Shown here: positions 7,918 to 16,590 of the stretch, in pieces
Layout of the letters: the number at the start of each line of letters is the position of its first letter
Numbering within the stretch: position 1 is the stretch's first letter
NCBI RefSeq assembly: GCF_024363255.1
Contig: NZ_AP026070.1
Span: forward strand, 2,232,001-2,296,000
DNA: 64,000 bases
Direction of reading: 5' to 3'
From: Shewanella sp. NFH-SH190041
GTDB lineage: Bacteria; Pseudomonadota; Gammaproteobacteria; Enterobacterales; Shewanellaceae
Translations under genes and position numbers: made by a program
The notes under the pieces: model-generated
What the model saw: the letters and a program-made list of their open reading frames with translations, nothing else
Told to the model about the DNA's origin: nothing
Databases searched by the model: none

Positions 7918-10668
7918 ATGAAAATCGTATTTCCGATGAAGCTCCACGATGGCAGCGAAATCACAAGTGTTGAACGGTTTTGGGACAAACTCAAAAGAGA
8001 AAGTGCGGGCACCTTCCTTATGGGCAGTAACAATGTCTGGCATGGTGGGATCCACCTAACCAACGAGAACAATATCTGGGATCCCACGGGGGCCGTGAGA
8101 GCTATCGCTGACGGTGAACTGGTCGCCTACCGTCATGCAAGCACGCCATTTAACCATACATTAGAGCCTGATCATGACACTGCAGCTACCGATAATGCAA
8201 ACAATGCAAACAATGCAAACAATGCAAACAATGCAAACAATGCACATACATCTTCAACAGCGCCAGTCCAAATGGACTTAAATACCGCCCCTGGCTTTTG
8301 TTTGGTGAAGCATAAATATGAAGCTAAGGAAGGTGAACTAAAAAATGAGATGACCTTTTATAGTCTTTATATGCACCTTGCGGGAGAAAATCGTTATACA
8401 TCGACATATCGTATAAAAAGCGATGGTATTCATACTTATAATTCTACAGTCGGTGATGACCAACGGTTAAGACGATTAAATCATTTAGCTCGCCAAGGCG
8501 CTGAAGTACAGATATATAATATTCCCGAGCCTCTCGTCCCCATAACCGGACCTGCCCAAACGCCTGTAACAATAACACCGCCACTCATTTATAATGGAAA
8601 TAATACATTTAGGCTGGTCAGTTACGTATCCAAGCAAACTGGAGAGCCAGATCAATTTTACATCGCTTCACAATTTGTTGAAGAAAAAGCACCAACAAGA
8701 CCTAAATGGATGACTCAGCCTAAATGTACGGTAAAAAGCAACGCAAACCTGCGTGACAACGAGGTCTCGGCTACCGACGGTTCGTCGGAAATTGGTGACC
8801 CCGTAGCCGGAATATTAAAAGGTAGCGAAGTATTATGTGTTACGCCAGGTAAAGTGTTCAATCGTGGAACAATTCATTATATCAAAGTGCGGGTACTAAC
8901 CTCTAAAGAGGTGGACGCGAATAACCAACCTTACAACATGTATCATAACGGGTCCCCCCTGAATAGAGCGATCGTCGGTGAAGTCCATTGGATTGCGACA
9001 AGTCTTTTGATGCCCCCAACAGAACAATTCACGGCAACGATAGATCAGATAGTGGTGTGCGATCCACCTAAACCGATAAAAGCCGGTAGCTTGCTGGGAT
9101 TCTGGGGCGAAAATGAATCGGCAACAATGGATGATATGCATGATCGCGATACATTAGGGGTTCACATAGAAACGTTTATCGCCGCTGCCGATGAAGATGA
9201 AACGGCAATGAAAAACTGTATCAAAAACCAAGGTGGATTAACCAAAGGTCTGCAATATCTGATGATTCACCATCCGGTTGCAACGTATAATCAATCTGCA
9301 TCTGATGCCGCTTTTATTTCAACCGGTGCGACTCAGGCCGCGTTCACCTCCCCCAAATTTATCTCACCTAACGATATTGTTGAACATACAGCCCTTAAAT
9401 ATATCAAAGTTGCTGATAATGCGTATGTCATGGAAAGCGACCCGCATGTGACACTCTTCAGTCAACACGATTGGGGGAAATTGGGGATCACTACTGTAGA
9501 TGCAAGTAGCGATAGAAACGGTTTTCTAGAACGAGGAGATTTAACCAGTATTACAAGTGAGGGAACAGAAAACTTTCAAACCATTTATAACCTGATTGTT
9601 AATCATAATGATGAACTTATACCTGGAAAGATAAGAGATGATAATATTGCGACCAAAATTCATAACTTAATAATTAAATATCAATCAGAATGGTCTAGAG
9701 ATACTTGGAGTGCATTAGAGAGTAAATTACAAAATAAGCCAAATTTATTACAATTCTGCCAACAATTTTTCCGAGCCATGGCATGGATAACCCCTGAAAT
9801 AATTAATAATGGCCTAAGTCAGCATCTTTGGCATATGCACCCTGTTCAGTGTTTAAACGTCATATCAAAGACACCATTTAAGTTCACACTACAAATACTG
9901 AAAAATGTTTTTACCATTTCATTAAAAAATAACAAACACAATACTAAGCTACAGGGTATTGCTGATGAGCTCAATCGACACCTTGAATTTTATCAATTAG
10001 ATACTGCATTAAAGAGAACCCATTTTTTTGCCCAAGTTTTGCAAGAAGTAGGTCATAATATAAGTATTGAGGAAAGTGCAATTTATCGTGCAGCGTATTT
10101 AAAAAGTATTAGTTCGGGTGCAAGGCAAAGAAGATACCCAGAGCCTGATGGAAGACTGTATGTCGATGTGCATGCATACTCTTATAAAATAGGAAAGACT
10201 CCCTATAAAAGTGATGGTAATCCTTTAAATCATAATGATAAAATCATTATATTAAATACAATGTATGGAAATAGACATGATCTAGGAAATAGAGGTTGGA
10301 ATACTAATGATGGTTGGGATTATCGAGGAAGAGGATTGAAACAACTCACAGGAAGGTTTAATTACATAAATTTCAATAATTGGCATGCAACAAATCAATT
10401 ACAATGGCCAAATGATATTATTGACGCTGTTAATACCCCTGATATTATATTAAATTTGAAGTATGCTACTCGGTCAGCAGCCTATTTTTGGCTTAATGCT
10501 AGCAGTGAAAGTAATCCTGACTCAAATGCTCATTGCTATGATTATGCAAATGAAGCAAGTGATATAGCTGTTGAGAGAATTACAAATATTGTCAATTACC
10601 AAACTAACAGCCGGCAAGCACGTATCAATAATTTTTGGCATTTATGGAATAGTAAGGTTTTATTTTGA
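7918..10668 (+). CDS. Predicted T6SS peptidoglycan effector: metallo-amidase-like N-terminus plus GH19-type lysozyme C-terminus
   Basis: A 916-residue protein encoded directly behind vgrG. The N-terminal module has WHGGIH (His42, His46), FYSLYMHLA (His153) and LGVHIETF (His416, Glu418). This pattern resembles zinc peptidoglycan hydrolases of the M23/amidase kind found in T6SS cargo. The C-terminal 220 residues carry a GH19/chitinase-lysozyme signature, with Glu710 in FFAQVLQEVGHN as the probable acid catalyst and GWDYRGRGLKQLTGRFNY at 799-816. A two-domain amidase plus lysozyme layout is known for Aeromonas TseP, and this looks like a relative; that link is from memory of the family, not an alignment. 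There is no signal peptide, as expected for T6SS delivery. An exported immunity gene overlaps its stop. Confidence 0.82.
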   Translation: MKIVFPMKLHDGSEITSVERFWDKLKRESAGTFLMGSNNVWHGGIHLTNENNIWDPTGAVRAIADGELVAYRHASTPFNHTLEPDHDTAATDNANNANNANNANNANNAHTSSTAPVQMDLNTAPGFCLVKHKYEAKEGELKNEMTFYSLYMHLAGENRYTSTYRIKSDGIHTYNSTVGDDQRLRRLNHLARQGAEVQIYNIPEPLVPITGPAQTPVTITPPLIYNGNNTFRLVSYVSKQTGEPDQFYIASQFVEEKAPTRPKWMTQPKCTVKSNANLRDNEVSATDGSSEIGDPVAGILKGSEVLCVTPGKVFNRGTIHYIKVRVLTSKEVDANNQPYNMYHNGSPLNRAIVGEVHWIATSLLMPPTEQFTATIDQIVVCDPPKPIKAGSLLGFWGENESATMDDMHDRDTLGVHIETFIAAADEDETAMKNCIKNQGGLTKGLQYLMIHHPVATYNQSASDAAFISTGATQAAFTSPKFISPNDIVEHTALKYIKVADNAYVMESDPHVTLFSQHDWGKLGITTVDASSDRNGFLERGDLTSITSEGTENFQTIYNLIVNHNDELIPGKIRDDNIATKIHNLIIKYQSEWSRDTWSALESKLQNKPNLLQFCQQFFRAMAWITPEIINNGLSQHLWHMHPVQCLNVISKTPFKFTLQILKNVFTISLKNNKHNTKLQGIADELNRHLEFYQLDTALKRTHFFAQVLQEVGHNISIEESAIYRAAYLKSISSGARQRRYPEPDGRLYVDVHAYSYKIGKTPYKSDGNPLNHNDKIIILNTMYGNRHDLGNRGWNTNDGWDYRGRGLKQLTGRFNYINFNNWHATNQLQWPNDIIDAVNTPDIILNLKYATRSAAYFWLNASSESNPDSNAHCYDYANEASDIAVERITNIVNYQTNSRQARINNFWHLWNSKVLF
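8194..8247 (+). repeat. 9-bp tandem repeat (AATGCAAAC) inside the effector gene
   Basis: Five perfect copies of AATGCAAAC at 8194-8238 followed by a sixth imperfect copy. They encode repeated Asn-Ala-Asn triplets (residues about 93-110) in a linker between the first two histidine motifs of the N-terminal domain. Because the unit is 9 bases, copy-number change would alter linker length without breaking the frame. Confidence 0.9.
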
Positions 10669-11180
10669 AAAAAATTTTTTTATATTGTTTATTATTTATA
10701 CCAACCATAAGCTATGGTAAAAATATCTCACAATCTTACCAAAAGGATACTTTATGCCACCCTGAAGAAAAAGTGTATGCATCATGCGTTTTGACAAATA
10801 AAAAAATAGTCTCATTTTGTGGTGATAAATCAATACACGCTTCTCCAGACTCTGGTTATGCTCAATATCGATATGGAACTACAAAAAAAATTGAAATGTT
10901 TTATCCAAAAAAATTAATCCCACCTAAAAATCATATTTTTTATGTTGATGCTTCTATGGGGTCTGTGACTACCTCTGATGTTTTAATCTTTAATTCAGGT
11001 AACTATCAGTATTCTTTTTCTAATATTGGATTAATTAGCAGTCTTAGTGTGATAAAAATATCAAATAATTATTTGAAGAGAAAAGTAGTATTTTTAGATA
11101 TGTGTGATAAAAGAACAACTTCAATTCCCACAAGACCTAATAGATTTGAAGAAAAATCTAATTTAGACTACTCCATTTGA
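10665..11180 (+). CDS. Predicted periplasmic immunity protein for the upstream effector
   Basis: A 171-residue protein with a clear signal peptide (MKKIFLYCLLFIPTISYG then a likely cleavage) and four to five cysteines (for example CHPEEKVYASC and VSFCGDK). The start is TTG at 10665, overlapping the effector TGA by 3 bases, with AAGG 7 bases upstream, so translation is probably coupled. I recognise no domain. Position, export signal and the peptidoglycan target of the neighbour make a periplasmic immunity role the natural inference. The gene is far more AT-rich than vgrG. Confidence 0.72.
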   Translation: MKKIFLYCLLFIPTISYGKNISQSYQKDTLCHPEEKVYASCVLTNKKIVSFCGDKSIHASPDSGYAQYRYGTTKKIEMFYPKKLIPPKNHIFYVDASMGSVTTSDVLIFNSGNYQYSFSNIGLISSLSVIKISNNYLKRKVVFLDMCDKRTTSIPTRPNRFEEKSNLDYSI

Positions 11181-11234
11181 ATTAACTAATCCAAATTTAG
11201 CGTTATCAAAAAGTATAATTTTAACTTTTTATAG

Positions 11235-11256
11235 CTCACTCTCTTCGGAGAGTGAG
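11235..11256. terminator. Perfect 9-bp stem hairpin after the immunity gene
   Basis: CTCACTCTC, loop TTCG, GAGAGTGAG, followed by a short T-containing AT-rich run. A UUCG tetraloop on a perfect stem is a very stable RNA hairpin and probably terminates the hcp-vgrG-effector-immunity transcript. The stem sequence is shared with hairpin 1 of the repeated element that recurs through the Rhs array. Confidence 0.65.
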
Positions 11257-11329
11257 TTTAAAATTTAATATATAAATAACATTTCCCTAAATTACTACTA
11301 GTACTGTCTGAGGCCGCTTGGTATTGGAG

Positions 11330-11497
11330 ACATGGTTCATGTCGTGACCATAGGACATCCATAACTCTTTTCTTGCTAATTCACTCTCCCCGGAGAGTGA
11401 ATGCCCTATCGGTGATAACGCAATTTTCAATTAAATTTTGCAGGTAAATACCGCCTCTGACAGTAACTAAGGCTGTCAACAGGCGGTTTGTTGCAAG
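11330..11497 (+). repeat. Double-hairpin cassette element, copy A
   Basis: First of six copies of a ~130-bp sequence. Hairpin 1 is CACTCTCC/GGAGAGTG. About 50 bases further, hairpin 2 pairs CCGCCT-TGACAG with CTGTCA-AGGCGG and ends in a short T-rich run, so it looks like a rho-independent terminator. Copies A and F share an extra upstream stretch beginning TAGGACATCCATAACTC. Copy A follows the T6SS effector immunity gene and leads directly into the first RAYT transposase. Confidence 0.85.
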
Positions 11498-12688
11498 TCG
11501 GGCACGGCAAGCCCCAGATGAGTTGAGTCTGAAATGGTCTCGACAATGTGAAGCGTACTATGTGCGGATATTATTTAATCGGGATGCAGCGCCATACTGG
11601 ACTGTTTTCCCCGGCACCACTTGCCGCCAACTTTAGCTTTCATGGCGCACATGGCATCCCATTGACCACTGATACCACTATACTGGCGACGAAACTCCTT
11701 GGCTGAGGTCAACCAGGCATCGTCCCGGATACCTAGTTCAGTTAGCAGTTTGGGTCTGCTTGAGTTAATAAAACCTTTTTTGTCTTCCCGCACCGCCCTG
11801 CCGGTCCAGTCAATCAGTTCCAGATAATCGGCAAAATGAAACGGAATACCGCTTTGTCTGGCTGCTGTTGCCGCGCCATCAAAAGGCAGTAACGGCTTGA
11901 TTGAAAGGGGACTGGGCGTTGGAGAAGGTTTATCTTCTGTGGGGAGTCCTTTCATCTGAATTTGCCCCTGAAGCCGCTCCTGAATCGAGGTGTAGTCTGA
12001 AGTTTGCAGCGAGTCGGCTATCCCTGCCCGTATGGGGTTTAAGTCCACATACATCATGCAGGCCAACACTGCCTGTTCATCCAGCAGAGCCTGAGATTTA
12101 AAACGCCCTTCCCAAAACACGCCTTTACAGCCATCTTCCCGGTTGGCTTTGCGGGCAATTTCTTCATTCAGGCAGCGCATAAACCAGCTGATACTGCCAA
12201 GACGCTCTTGCCACTTGGCTATCAAACTATCCAGTAACATGCGCTCGCCGTCACACAGCGTCTCACCGGTTAAAAACTTGGCGGCAACAGCATGACCACT
12301 GAAAAGCTGAGTCCAGCGCTCAATCACCTCAAAGGGGGACAAGTGTTTTTGCGTTTCAAGGTCGATGTTCAGCACCAGATGATAGTGATTGGACATCACG
12401 GCATAGGCACAAACATCAATGCAGAACACCGATGACAACAGCCTAATTTTATCCACTATCCAGCCCCGTCTGTGTTCGTAACTGCATCCGGAAACCTTAT
12501 CCTCGCCACACAAAAATGCCCGTCGGACACAGCGGTTAATCACATGGTAATAAGGCGTGGCCTCAGCATCAATTAACTGACGGCGGGCAGTGGTCATAAC
12601 AGACCTCAATGGGCGAATTAAGTAGGTACTTCAAAGCTTAGTCAAGAGGCTTTGGAGCTTCAAAAAAGATTTGGGTGTCCTAACTTTT
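11445..12688. repeat. 1244-bp duplicated block, copy 1
   Basis: From TAAATACCGCC inside copy A of the double-hairpin element to the end of GGGTGTCCTAACTTTT, this block appears identical by eye to 33391-34634, including the whole transposase frame. The two copies are direct repeats 21,946 bases apart. Sequence left of the block is only similar, and sequence right of it is unrelated. Confidence 0.9.
11575..12597 (-). CDS. Y1/HUH transposase of the REP-associated (RAYT/TnpA_REP) type, copy 1
   Basis: A 340-residue single-strand transposase of the IS200/IS605-like Y1 superfamily. The HUH motif is visible as SNHYHLVLN after CAYAVM, the N-terminal core is ATPYYHVINRCVRRAF, and the conserved EGRFKSQALLD and CMMYVDLNPIRAGI segments follow, the last containing a tyrosine. 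These are hallmarks of the chromosomal RAYT subgroup with the longer C-terminus. A TTG lies in frame at 12609. I chose the ATG at 12597 because GAGG sits 7 bases upstream. An identical copy lies at 33521-34543. No flanking IS200 boundaries are recognised. Confidence 0.88.
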   Translation of the reverse strand: MTTARRQLIDAEATPYYHVINRCVRRAFLCGEDKVSGCSYEHRRGWIVDKIRLLSSVFCIDVCAYAVMSNHYHLVLNIDLETQKHLSPFEVIERWTQLFSGHAVAAKFLTGETLCDGERMLLDSLIAKWQERLGSISWFMRCLNEEIARKANREDGCKGVFWEGRFKSQALLDEQAVLACMMYVDLNPIRAGIADSLQTSDYTSIQERLQGQIQMKGLPTEDKPSPTPSPLSIKPLLPFDGAATAARQSGIPFHFADYLELIDWTGRAVREDKKGFINSSRPKLLTELGIRDDAWLTSAKEFRRQYSGISGQWDAMCAMKAKVGGKWCRGKQSSMALHPD

Positions 12689-12692
12689 CGAC

Positions 12693-13448
12693 CGCAGTTA
12701 TGGCAATATCGCCCGGCAGCATGTTGAGGACATCCCTAACCCGCTGCGGTTTCAGGGGCAGTATTTTGACAGTGAAACCGGGCTGCATTACAACCGCCAC
12801 CGTTACTACAGCCCAGATACCGGCCGCTTTATTACAGCCGACCCCATCGGCTTAGCCGGGGGACTGAACAGCTACCGCTACGCGCCCAATCCGGTGAACT
12901 GGATTGATCCGCTGGGGTTAGCGACAGAGCTAGGAAATGGATGTAATGATGCGACTAAATTTACTCCTATTAAATTTGAAAATGGTAAAGTTTATGCACT
13001 CCTAGAAGGCCCAAGTAAAAACGGACGGCGCTGGTTACTAAAAGGTACCTCTGGTAAAGAGGCTCATCCAAACTTGCAACGAGGCTCTTTAAAGATTAAT
13101 GCACCTGAAGGTTGAGCGAAACATCATCTAATACCCGTTAGTGTAGGTGAAAATTCAAGTTCTCTGAAACGACTAGCAGAATCAGATATGTATAATATAA
13201 ATAGAGCTAGCAATGGGATATCCCTACCTACAGATGTAGATGAGTCCTTAAGATTACAAATACCTGTGCACCATGACGGTCACTTAGCGAGCTATTATGA
13301 TAATGTAGCAACTCGGCTAGCTGAACTTGATAGCATCCAAAACGAACTTACTAATTCTGAATTATTGGAACAAGTTAGTTTGATTGAAGATGGAATTAGA
13401 TCAGATTTATTAAATTCAAAAATAAGATTGCATATTAAAGGTTATTAA
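12693..13448 (+). pseudogene. Orphan Rhs tip with AHH-type HNH/ENDO VII nuclease toxin, interrupted by an in-frame TGA
   Basis: The frame opens inside the last part of an Rhs core ([20 protein letters not shown], then [20 protein letters not shown]) and reaches the DPLGL boundary that marks the start of the variable toxin. The toxin part continues in the same frame through a TGA at 13113-13115 and on to 13448. Just after the TGA it reads AKHHLIPVSV, the nuclease motif of the HNH/ENDO VII AHH group. The most economical reading is a TGG to TGA change. There is no rhs start, since the left side is joined to an IS-like end. The immunity gene follows 2 bases later. Confidence 0.78.
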
Positions 13449-13450
13449 TT

Positions 13451-14023
13451 ATGTATTATGTTCTTAAATGTGACCCTGATTTTTCATTAGTAAAATATTT
13501 AGATTGGTTGAATATAGGGGAGTGTGATTTTTCTCCAAAGCAATCTGAGCCTTGGCTTAAAAATAAAAACTTCAAACTCATACTATCTTTGCAAGAATAT
13601 CAAGAAAAAAAATTATCTGACTGTTTTTTCTGTAGTATACTAACTTTAATTTCCCAAGATTTTAAAAATGTGCTCAAAAAACATTCATCACAAATTGAAT
13701 TTGTGCCTGCATCAATTTGGTGTGGAGAATATGAATTTAATTTTTATGCAATGCATATGCTAAATCATTTAGATGCTCTAGATATTGAAAAATCAATATT
13801 TGCAGAGGTAAAGTTTAAAAGAATAGCTGGCATAACTAGTTTAGTTTTAAAAGAAGATAAAATTAACAATTCCAAAGTTTTCATGTTAAAAAACACTTAC
13901 ACGTCTATTTTTATTGTTAGCGATGAATTTGTCAGAGATGTCGAAAAAGCGAATCTTAAAGGGATGAAATTTATTCCAGTAAATGAGTACCGAGAAAATG
14001 TTCAAGGTGTGTCAATAACATAG
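13451..14023 (+). CDS. Imm11-like (DUF1629-type) immunity protein
   Basis: A 190-residue cytoplasmic protein, AT-rich, starting 2 bases after the AHH toxin stop. The C-terminal half reads LDALDIEKSIFAEVKFKRI, then VFMLKNTYTSIFIVSDEFV and NLKGMKFIPV. This order (LDxxDxxxS, RLK-like segment, IxVSxE, LxGxxFIPV) is what I know from the Imm11/DUF1629 immunity family often paired with HNH toxins. The frame is intact although its toxin is broken, so it could still protect against related toxins from kin. Function is inferred from family resemblance and position. Confidence 0.7.
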   Translation: MYYVLKCDPDFSLVKYLDWLNIGECDFSPKQSEPWLKNKNFKLILSLQEYQEKKLSDCFFCSILTLISQDFKNVLKKHSSQIEFVPASIWCGEYEFNFYAMHMLNHLDALDIEKSIFAEVKFKRIAGITSLVLKEDKINNSKVFMLKNTYTSIFIVSDEFVRDVEKANLKGMKFIPVNEYRENVQGVSIT

Positions 14024-14109
14024 TCACCCATAACGATATCGGATTAGACAAACCTCTACTAGCTGAATATATCGGTATTTTAGTAGGAGTTAAATAGGAC
14101 CACCAACAC

Positions 14110-14241
14110 TTTTATCTGGCTAATTCACCCTCCCCGTAGAGTGAATGTCCTGTCGCTGATAACGCTATTTTCAGTCAAAATTTGCAGGTAAATACCTGCC
14201 TCTGACAGCAACTAAAGCTGTCAACAGGTGGTTTTGTTAGT
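14110..14241 (+). repeat. Double-hairpin cassette element, copy B
   Basis: Second copy. It follows the Imm11-like gene and keeps both hairpins with small substitutions (stem 1 reads CCCTCCCCGTAGAGTG, partly weakened; stem 2 is CTGCCT/AGGTGG with TGACAG/CTGTCA). About 80 bases of shared leader then run to the rhs re-entry point near 14323. Confidence 0.8.
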
Positions 14242-14322
14242 CTTAGTGCTCAGCGCCATCAACCACTGATACCGCTTTTATTTTCTTCCCCCAAAAATCC
14301 CAACACATGACATAAATACCGC

Positions 14323-14736
14323 TTGACCGATTTCTCCCAGTCTGGGGGAACCACCCGGTATCTCTGGGACGATACCGACCGCTTGGTGCAGATTACTCAG
14401 CCCAGCGGCCAGCACCAATCCTTCAGTTATAACGCTTACGGCAAAATTTCAATTGATGGATTCATTCCTGATCTTCCAGTAAATAGCGAATATGGCGTTA
14501 CAGATATTAAAAATGTTCAACACCTAGCAAACTCTGATCAGCTTAGAGCTTTTTATAAGCATGCCGTATCTAACAAAATGGAGTTCAGCATTATAATATC
14601 ACCGAGAACAAAATATGTTTCAGGTCCACTTTTGGATCAAATTAGAAATACAAATGGCAAGTTGTATGAATATAATCAAGATACAAAAACCTTAACGCCT
14701 ATTGATATAGGAAGTGATGGGTTATGGAAGAGGTAA
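14323..14736 (+). pseudogene. Short Rhs leader fused directly to an REase-7-type nuclease toxin tip
   Basis: The first 42 codons are Rhs core (GGTTRYLWDDTDRLVQITQP, then QSFSYNAYGK). The frame then jumps without any DPLGL boundary into a toxin-like domain: DGFIPDLPVNSEYGVTDIKN, NSDQLRAFYKHAV, SGPLLDQIRN. That pattern matches the restriction-endonuclease-fold toxin group known as Tox-REase-7, with GVTDIKN as the likely D-x-K catalytic strand. Without ~1 kb of core the product cannot fold as an Rhs cage, so this is a stored tip or a deletion product. The first in-frame start is TTG at 14323. Confidence 0.7.
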
Positions 14737-14738
14737 TT

Positions 14739-15134
14739 ATGAGCTATACGTTACACGCTTTTTTTTTGACAGATAATGAGCAAAATGAAGGCTTAGTCTT
14801 TGACAGTATCAAGGGTTTATTTGCTAACTCTAAAGATGCAGTGTTTAGTGAAGATAGAAATCCATTCACTAAGCAGAATATTTTAAGATTAACAGTTGAT
14901 AATTTTTATACAATTACTTTTTTATTTGAAAAAAGTAACCATGTTCTTGAAGATTTTAAGGAAATTAAAAAGGAAAAAAAAGCTAAATCAAGAATTAGAA
15001 TATTGTTTGGAACTGATCCAGATAATAACTTCGATCACATTGCTGTGATGATTTACGACTTTTTAACTAAACTTGATAATGTTTTAATATACAATGTTAC
15101 CAATAGAAAGATCTTATACGAGACACCTTGTTAA
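14739..15134 (+). CDS. Predicted immunity protein for the REase-7-type tip
   Basis: A 131-residue AT-rich gene. An ATG at 14724 lies inside the toxin frame. I prefer the ATG at 14739, 2 bases after the toxin stop, because AGAGG lies 5 bases upstream. The product (MSYTLHAFFLTDNEQNEGLV...) is soluble, acidic in its first half, with a lysine cluster in the middle, and belongs to no family I recognise. The immunity role is inferred from its position immediately behind a toxin tip and ahead of a double-hairpin element, the same layout as its neighbours. Confidence 0.6.
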   Translation: MSYTLHAFFLTDNEQNEGLVFDSIKGLFANSKDAVFSEDRNPFTKQNILRLTVDNFYTITFLFEKSNHVLEDFKEIKKEKKAKSRIRILFGTDPDNNFDHIAVMIYDFLTKLDNVLIYNVTNRKILYETPC

Positions 15135-15204
15135 TTGATGTATCAACAAAATGAAAGGTAGGTTTACCAGAAAGAAGGAGAATACGGTTAGTTCGGGCAG
15201 CCAA

Positions 15205-15335
15205 AATTTTTTTCTTGCCAATTCATTCACCTCGAAGAGTGAATATTAAGTAGGCGATAGCGCGTCTTCAGCCACAATTTACAGATAAATACCGCCTCTG
15301 ACAGTACTACGGCTGTCAGCTGGCGGTTTTTGCAA
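15205..15335 (+). repeat. Double-hairpin cassette element, copy C
   Basis: Third copy, after the second immunity gene. Hairpin 1 is degraded (CATTCACCTCGAAGAGTGAA). Hairpin 2 is intact with a shorter loop (TGACAGTACTACGGCTGTCA). From here to about 15900 the sequence is nearly the same as the segment beginning at copy D (30797), so C and D form a closer pair. Confidence 0.8.
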
Positions 15336-15484
15336 GCCTTAGCTTTCATCGTCATCAACCATTAATACCTCTTTTATTTCCTTTCCCCAAAAATCCCAAC
15401 ACATGACATAAATACCGCTTGACCGATTTCGCCCTGCCAGGGGGAATCACACAATATCCCCTGATTCACACCTCTTCGCAGTAG

Positions 15485-16388
15485 GCTTCATCCAGTCAAC
15501 CTACCGGCCAGCGCCAATCCTTCAGTTACAATGCTTACGGCAAAGTAACGGAAATCATTGACGAAAATGGTGACAAGACCCGTTACCTGTATGAGCCAAA
15601 CAGCCATCTGGTCAGCCAGGTTATCAACCCAGATGGCACCAGTCTGGCCTACCGTTACGACAATATCCGCCGCTTTGTCAGTTGCATCACCAATGAGCGT
15701 GGTGAGCAGTACCTGATTGATTATCACAATAACGGTCTGGTCAAACAGGAGACCACCTTTGATGGTCGCCGCCTACGCTATGAATATGACCTCAATGGCA
15801 ACCTGACTGCCAAAACCGAAATCGGCCTGAAAGGCACTGAGCTGACTACCGCCTAGAGCCGTGATGCCATGGGGCGGCTACTGAGCAAAACCCTGCCTGA
15901 CGGCAGTGATGTGCAGTACGAGTATGACCAGTACGGCCAGCTAACCGCGGTAGAAGATGGCGTCACGCCACTGGCTTGGGATTATGACCCGCTGGGCAGG
16001 TTGACGGCTGAGCACCAAGGCTGGGCTTCCCAGTATTATCGCTATGATGCCCAAGGGCAGTTAACGCACTGGCAGTTACCCGACCATAACCAACTGCAGT
16101 ATGACTATCACCCCGGTGGCAGCCTGGACCGTATCCACCTCAATGGCCAACAACTGACCCGGCACCATTTTCAGCACGGGCTGGAGCGTGAGCGCCAGCA
16201 GGGGGGGGTAAGCAGTCAGTTTGATTACGATGACCAAGGTCGCCTGCAGGCCCATCGTCTGCAGCAGCAACATTCCGTTCGAGTTGAGCGCCGCTATCAC
16301 TACCATGCCACCGGCAATCTGGCGCAGACAGATGACAGCCGCTATGGCAGCACTTATTACGATTATGACCCGCTGGACCGCTTAACAT
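15485..16388 (+). pseudogene. rhs core fragment with YD repeats and a TAG nonsense codon
   Basis: Frame 2 reads continuous Rhs core from 15485: NAYGKVTEIIDENGDKTRYL, then many YD-type repeats such as LRYEYDLNGNLTAK, VQYEYDQYGQLTAV and STYYDYDPLDRLTS. A TAG at 15854-15856 interrupts it. The near-identical copy at 31370 has TAC (Tyr) there, so this is a point nonsense mutation. There is no N-terminus (a stop at 15482 precedes it) and no tip. At 16389 the Rhs sequence stops abruptly and runs into an integrase remnant. Confidence 0.85.
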
Positions 16389-16570
16389 CGGATGCCAATG
16401 GCCATCCCATTGACCATAACAATATGACCAAGCGTATCTGGAATCCCCGGCTCCAGCGACTGGGGTTAAGAAACCGCCAGCCTTATTAAACGCGACATAC
16501 CGTCGCGACGTTATGGCTGGCTGCAGACGAGTATTCTGAAGGAGCACCACGCACATGGGGCATAACACCA
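16389..16570 (+). pseudogene. Degraded C-terminus of a tyrosine integrase
   Basis: Downstream of the Rhs breakpoint the same frame reads DANGHPIDHNNMTKRIWNPR, then RLGLRNRQPY, a stop, and TRHTVATLWLAA. This aligns with the C-terminal catalytic part of the intact integrase at 17471-18694 (NAKGKPLDKTNIRERIWKP, YETRHTAATIWLAAGE), with GAA changed to TAA at the Glu before TRH and further decay after it. It lies on the opposite strand from the intact integrase, so it is a relic of a different, older element and not a duplication of the same gene end. Confidence 0.8.
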
Positions 16571-16590
16571 GCAAAGGGGTATTTCGTGCA

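Noticed and set aside
8194..8247. Short tandem repeats as a CRISPR array
   Set aside because: 9-base contiguous units without spacers inside a coding frame. No CRISPR array or cas gene was seen in the window.
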